Shown: positions 15,383 to 18,676 of the stretch, piece after piece | Position numbering within the stretch: the stretch's first letter is position 1 | Layout: each line of letters starts with the position of its first letter | NCBI GenBank assembly: GCA_946623915.1 | Contig: CAMORQ010000006.1 | Coordinates: forward strand, 1 to 18,676 | DNA from: an uncultured Coriobacteriaceae bacterium | GTDB lineage: Bacteria; Actinomycetota; Coriobacteriia; Coriobacteriales; Eggerthellaceae | Direction: 5' to 3' | DNA length: 18,676 nucleotides | Made by a program: the position numbers and the translations under genes | The notes under the pieces: generated by a model | The model's database searches: none | Seen by the model: only the letters and a program-made list of their open reading frames with translations | What the model was told of the DNA's origin: nothing

Positions 15383-18300
15383 ATGACGAATCGGGCCTTA
15401 CCTCTAAATGTAGCTTTTAGAGTGCTCCTGGCGCTAGCCCTGTCCGCACTCGGTGTCCCTGCCGTTTTTGCTGCGGAACCGGCGCAGGCCGCTCAAAGCA
15501 CCGGAGATGAGAAAGGGGCGAGTGTTCTAAGTATCGACCCCTCTGAATCTGCTTCTTCAGAGCCCGGCGCTACCGAAGGGAGCTCTGTTCGGAACGAGGT
15601 AATTAACGTCGAAAAGAAGCAGACGGTTATGGCTGCGGCAAAGACGATTATGGTCTCGGGGACAGACGCTAAGAGCATTAATACGGCCCTTACGGAAGCG
15701 GGGCGTAACGCTACGGCGGATAATATGTATGAAGTCCGCCTAACCTCTGGAAAGACTTACACCATCGACTCTCCGTTGCGTCTCTATTCGAACGTTATCC
15801 TAAACGCTACCGGGGCTACGCTCAAGAACGCTCTTACCGGCCAGGCTATGGTGTACGGCAAGAATATCAAAAAGGATTTGGCTGGCGATTACGAGATTGC
15901 GACTTACACCGGCTACGACATGTTCACGAACGTCAAGATAATCGGTGGTACGTGGGATGTCGCTGCTACCGCTAAATCGAAGACGGTCACCGCCATGTCC
16001 CTGCGCCATGGAAACAACATCACAATCGAAAACGCCACGGTAAAGAATTGCTCGTGGCACATGGTAAACGTTGCTGCCAGCAAGGTTGTGAGGATCAAGA
16101 ATTGCAAGTTCCAGGATTCGGTCGACCTGTATCCAGAGGCAACCGAACAGACCATTGAATGTGTGCATACGGACTTTGACACGACTGTAGGCGAGGGTGG
16201 CAGCATGTCGCGTGACGGCCTTCCTGCCGGCGATGTTGTCGTGGAGAACTGCTCGTTCGATAACGTGTTCTCCGGAGTTGGCACCCACCACACGATTGCC
16301 GAAAACGAATCGGGGAAAGTGAAGGGCGAAGGCAAGTCGAAGAAATACAGCGGTACTGCCCTCACGGTGACGGGCTGCACGTTCAACAACGTCCACGGCA
16401 ACTGCGTCGATGCGTTCAGCATGGATAACGTCACTATTGCAGGGAACAAGGTTACCGGCTCGGTGCCGTTCTATTTCGTGTATGCGCAAGATGCGAAGAA
16501 TCTCGTAGTGTCGAATAACGGCTCGGTTGGTCCGTTTGGTTTCGAGAACGGCGTAACGGCCAAGGTTGGAAGTGGTCACATTATTAGGAAGGCTGTGGGG
16601 CATGCGCTATTCGTAGATAAAGGCTCCAACGTAACCTTCGATCGTGTCACCATTGCCTCCCCCGCGCAAAGTGCCCTGCGCATTGCTGGAGCTAGTACCG
16701 TTATGTTTACTGGTGGCAGCATCTCCGATACGGGTGGGGCAGGCATCAGCGTAGACGGTAAAAGCTTGTTGACGTTGCGTAAAACTAAAATCGCGAGGAC
16801 ACGCAAAGCTGGTGTTTCCGTTGAGGGCGCATCAAATGTCACCATGGAATCGAGCACGGTCGATCAGTCGAAAGACAATGGCATATGGGTTTCTGCCGCC
16901 TCAAAGATTACTGCAAACAATAACATCATTTCGAACTCTGCTAAGAACGGTATCAGCCTCCAGGATGCTGTCGCTCCCGCGCTTCGGGGTAACCAGGTCT
17001 CGAATTCGTCAGGCCATGGTATCTATGCCGAAAAAACGAGCGGGCTGGTTGTCAGCAACAACAAGGTCACTGAAAGCACGAATTACGGCATTAGCATTGC
17101 CGGATGTCCGAAGGCCACGATCACCAATAATACTTCTACGAGCACGAAAAACACTTCTACGAAGCGTGACATCTATGTAGGTGCCGGCAGTAACGGAACG
17201 AGGGTGACGGGGAACACGATTGGCAAAAGGGGCGTGTCCGCAGACAAGTCTGTGAAATCTGTCACTATAAGCGGCAACGCCGAAGCAGGAGCTGTGAAGA
17301 AAAGCATTTCGGCTGCTGCTGTAACGGGCGTTACGAACAGAACCTATACGGGTTATGCAGCCGCGCAGAGCCTTGTGGTAAAGGTGGACGGCACCACTCT
17401 TAAACAAGGTACAGACTATGTTGTCTCCTACAAGAACAACATCAAGGTCGGCACCGCCACCGTCACCATCACGGGCAGGGGCAGCTACACGGGCACGAAG
17501 TCCGTCACCTTCAAGATTAATCCGGCCAATATATCTTCCGCTGGTGTTTCTGGGGTGTCTAACAAAGTCTACACCGGCAAGGCCATCGCGCAGAGCCCGA
17601 CCGTCAAGCTGGGCGGCCACACGCTCAAGCTGAACTCCGACTACACGCTCTCCTACAAGAACAACATCAAGGTCGGCACCGCCACCGTCACCATCACGGG
17701 CAGGGGCAACTACACGGGCACGAAGTCCGTCAACTTCAAGATCACCGCCGCCCCCAAGGGCGCGGCCAAGTGGACGCGCCTGGAGGGCTACAGCGAGTTC
17801 GACACGATGCGCAAGATCGTGGGCGCGGGCTGGAAGAACGGCTGCGGCGGCACGGTGGTCGTCGCCACGGCCGACGGCTTCGAGGACGCCCTTTCCGCCT
17901 CGGGCGTGGCCGGCCTCTACGGGGCGCCGGTGCTTCTGGTCAAGAGGGGCTCGCTTCCCGCCCAGACGCGCGCCGAGCTGCAGCGCATACGCCCCTCGCG
18001 CGTGATCATCGCGGGCGGCACGGGCGCGATCGTCAAGGGCGTCGAGGACGCCATCCGCTCCGCGACCGGCGCGAGGATCGTGCGCTCCTTCGGCAACAGC
18101 GCCACCGACACGGCGGCCAAGCTCAACCGCGACTTCTTCGGCAAAAGCTCCGACACCGCGGTGCTGGCCACCTCTCTGGACTTCTACGACGCGCTGGCCG
18201 CGGCGCCGGTGGCCTACGCCAAGCACTACCCGATCTTCCTCGCCGAGAACAAGGACACGCTCTCTGCCTACACGCTCTCGTCCATGAAGGCGTGCGGGAT

Positions 18301-18676
18301 CAAGAAGGTGGTAATCGCCGGCGGCACGGCCGTGATCTCGGGCAAGATCGCCGCCAAGCTGCGCGCCAACGGCATGTCGGTCGTCGTGCAGCACGCCGGC
18401 TGGGACTACTACGACACCTCCCGCGAGATCGCCAAGTGGGGCGTGGCCAACGGCATGAGCGCGGACAAGGTGGGCGTGGCCACCAGCTTCGGCTACGTCG
18501 ACGCGCTCTGCGGCGCGGCGCTGTGCGGCAAGAACAACTCCGTGCTCGTGCTGGCCGACGCGCGAAGCGCCAAGAACGTGAACAACGGCAAGGACAGCTT
18601 CACGAAGGCCTACAAGTCCCAGATCGCCCAGGGCTACGTGTTCGGCGGCAAGAACGCCGTCAGCGAGTCCGTGCTG
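15383..18676 (+). CDS. Secreted right-handed beta-helix surface protein with Ig/MBG-like repeats and three CWB2 cell-wall-binding modules, 3' end cut by the window
   Basis: The frame is open from ATG 15383 to the window end, 1098 codons without a stop. AAGGAG (15371-15376) is an excellent ribosome binding site. A signal peptide (residues 1 to about 37, hydrophobic core LLALALSALGVPAVFA, end AQAA) is followed by a Ser/Glu-rich linker. A long region (about 90-640) of short repeats rich in N-x-I, V-x-x-N and G-I/V-x-V patterns is typical of a pectate-lyase-like parallel beta-helix. Two Ig/MBG-like repeats follow (about 642-712 and 713-790), each with a YTG near its start and YKNNIKVGTATVTITGRG. 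Three CWB2 (PF04122-type) modules complete it: the first begins at RLEGYSEFDT (799), with IIAGGT (875-880), VIAGGT (977-982) and FGGK (1087-1090). CWB2 triplets anchor surface proteins by binding anionic wall polymers. Beta-helix proteins of this kind are often adhesins or glycan-active; no catalytic residues are recognised. Only a short C-terminus is probably missing. Confidence 0.88.
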   Translation, partial: MTNRALPLNVAFRVLLALALSALGVPAVFAAEPAQAAQSTGDEKGASVLSIDPSESASSEPGATEGSSVRNEVINVEKKQTVMAAAKTIMVSGTDAKSINTALTEAGRNATADNMYEVRLTSGKTYTIDSPLRLYSNVILNATGATLKNALTGQAMVYGKNIKKDLAGDYEIATYTGYDMFTNVKIIGGTWDVAATAKSKTVTAMSLRHGNNITIENATVKNCSWHMVNVAASKVVRIKNCKFQDSVDLYPEATEQTIECVHTDFDTTVGEGGSMSRDGLPAGDVVVENCSFDNVFSGVGTHHTIAENESGKVKGEGKSKKYSGTALTVTGCTFNNVHGNCVDAFSMDNVTIAGNKVTGSVPFYFVYAQDAKNLVVSNNGSVGPFGFENGVTAKVGSGHIIRKAVGHALFVDKGSNVTFDRVTIASPAQSALRIAGASTVMFTGGSISDTGGAGISVDGKSLLTLRKTKIARTRKAGVSVEGASNVTMESSTVDQSKDNGIWVSAASKITANNNIISNSAKNGISLQDAVAPALRGNQVSNSSGHGIYAEKTSGLVVSNNKVTESTNYGISIAGCPKATITNNTSTSTKNTSTKRDIYVGAGSNGTRVTGNTIGKRGVSADKSVKSVTISGNAEAGAVKKSISAAAVTGVTNRTYTGYAAAQSLVVKVDGTTLKQGTDYVVSYKNNIKVGTATVTITGRGSYTGTKSVTFKINPANISSAGVSGVSNKVYTGKAIAQSPTVKLGGHTLKLNSDYTLSYKNNIKVGTATVTITGRGNYTGTKSVNFKITAAPKGAAKWTRLEGYSEFDTMRKIVGAGWKNGCGGTVVVATADGFEDALSASGVAGLYGAPVLLVKRGSLPAQTRAELQRIRPSRVIIAGGTGAIVKGVEDAIRSATGARIVRSFGNSATDTAAKLNRDFFGKSSDTAVLATSLDFYDALAAAPVAYAKHYPIFLAENKDTLSAYTLSSMKACGIKKVVIAGGTAVISGKIAAKLRANGMSVVVQHAGWDYYDTSREIAKWGVANGMSADKVGVATSFGYVDALCGAALCGKNNSVLVLADARSAKNVNNGKDSFTKAYKSQIAQGYVFGGKNAVSESVL
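17424..17517 (+). repeat. 94-bp direct repeat, copy 1 (first Ig/MBG-like module)
   Basis: The copy starts TCTCCTACAAGAACAACATC and matches the copy 225 bases downstream with two mismatches (AGC for AAC, and ACC for AAC). It encodes SYKNNIKVGTATVTITGRG and the following residues. Near identity over this length inside otherwise diverged modules suggests recent duplication or gene conversion. Confidence 0.8.
17649..17742 (+). repeat. 94-bp direct repeat, copy 2 (second Ig/MBG-like module)
   Basis: This is the partner of the copy at 17424, offset by exactly 75 codons. Here both flanks share the same GC-ending codon style, unlike copy 1, so this looks like the donor or native copy. Confidence 0.8.

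Noticed and set aside
15383..17320. Regular short repeats in the beta-helix region as a CRISPR-like or tandem-repeat array
   Set aside because: The periodicity is at protein level (beta-helix turns), with diverged DNA and no identical repeat-spacer pattern.
17009..18394. 461-codon open frame on the minus strand
   Set aside because: It lies antisense to the CWB2-coding region. Sequence with G/C-ending codons leaves antisense frames open, and the product is a low-complexity Ala/Arg/Gly-rich protein with no ribosome binding site. The plus-strand frame has clear domains.

Overview
The window looks like a cell-envelope glycopolymer locus from a Gram-positive actinobacterium, most plausibly a member of the Coriobacteriia (Eggerthellaceae or a relative). 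The signs are intermediate GC, a teichoic-acid-type export and polymerisation gene set, a DUF4012 protein of the kind found in actinobacterial envelope loci, and a surface protein with CWB2-type cell-wall-binding repeats. This placement comes from gene content and was not tested by any search.

Layout. Positions 1-659 (minus strand) hold a nearly complete TarI-like pentitol-phosphate cytidylyltransferase, the source of an activated alditol phosphate. Divergent from it, 911-2543 encodes the two-component ABC exporter (TagG-like permease, TagH-like ATPase). At 2721-2807 there are three copies of a 12-bp operator-like element in front of a hipB-hipA toxin-antitoxin pair (2822-4363). HipA is followed after only 2 bases by a bifunctional CDP-glycerol-type glycerophosphotransferase + GT2 protein (4366-6558). 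A 288-bp gap carries two hairpins and a candidate promoter. Then comes an apparent operon, 6847-15284: a 1123-residue GT2 + glycerophosphotransferase protein with its domains in the opposite order, a DUF4012 membrane protein, a possible 26-codon ORF, an MBOAT O-acyltransferase and its DHHW/AlgX-like SGNH partner. The last gene, from 15383 past the window edge, encodes a secreted right-handed beta-helix protein with two Ig/MBG-like repeats and three CWB2 modules.

How it fits together. The genes describe a pathway. CDP-alditol is made (TarI-like), polymerised and glycosylated in the cytoplasm by two bifunctional enzymes, and exported by TagGH. It is then O-acylated outside the membrane by the MBOAT/DHHW pair, with DUF4012 in an unknown membrane role. 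The beta-helix protein is probably held on the surface through CWB2 modules, which in Clostridioides difficile bind an anionic wall polymer; binding to the product of this locus is an inference.

Most unusual points: the hipBA pair inside the polymer locus and apparently co-transcribed with a polymer gene; the mirrored domain order of the two transferases; a perfect 8-bp-stem leader structure before the second transferase; a tiny ORF coupled to the MBOAT start; and an abrupt mosaic of third-position GC in the terminal surface-protein gene. No RNA genes, CRISPR arrays, insertion sequences or attachment sites were recognised.
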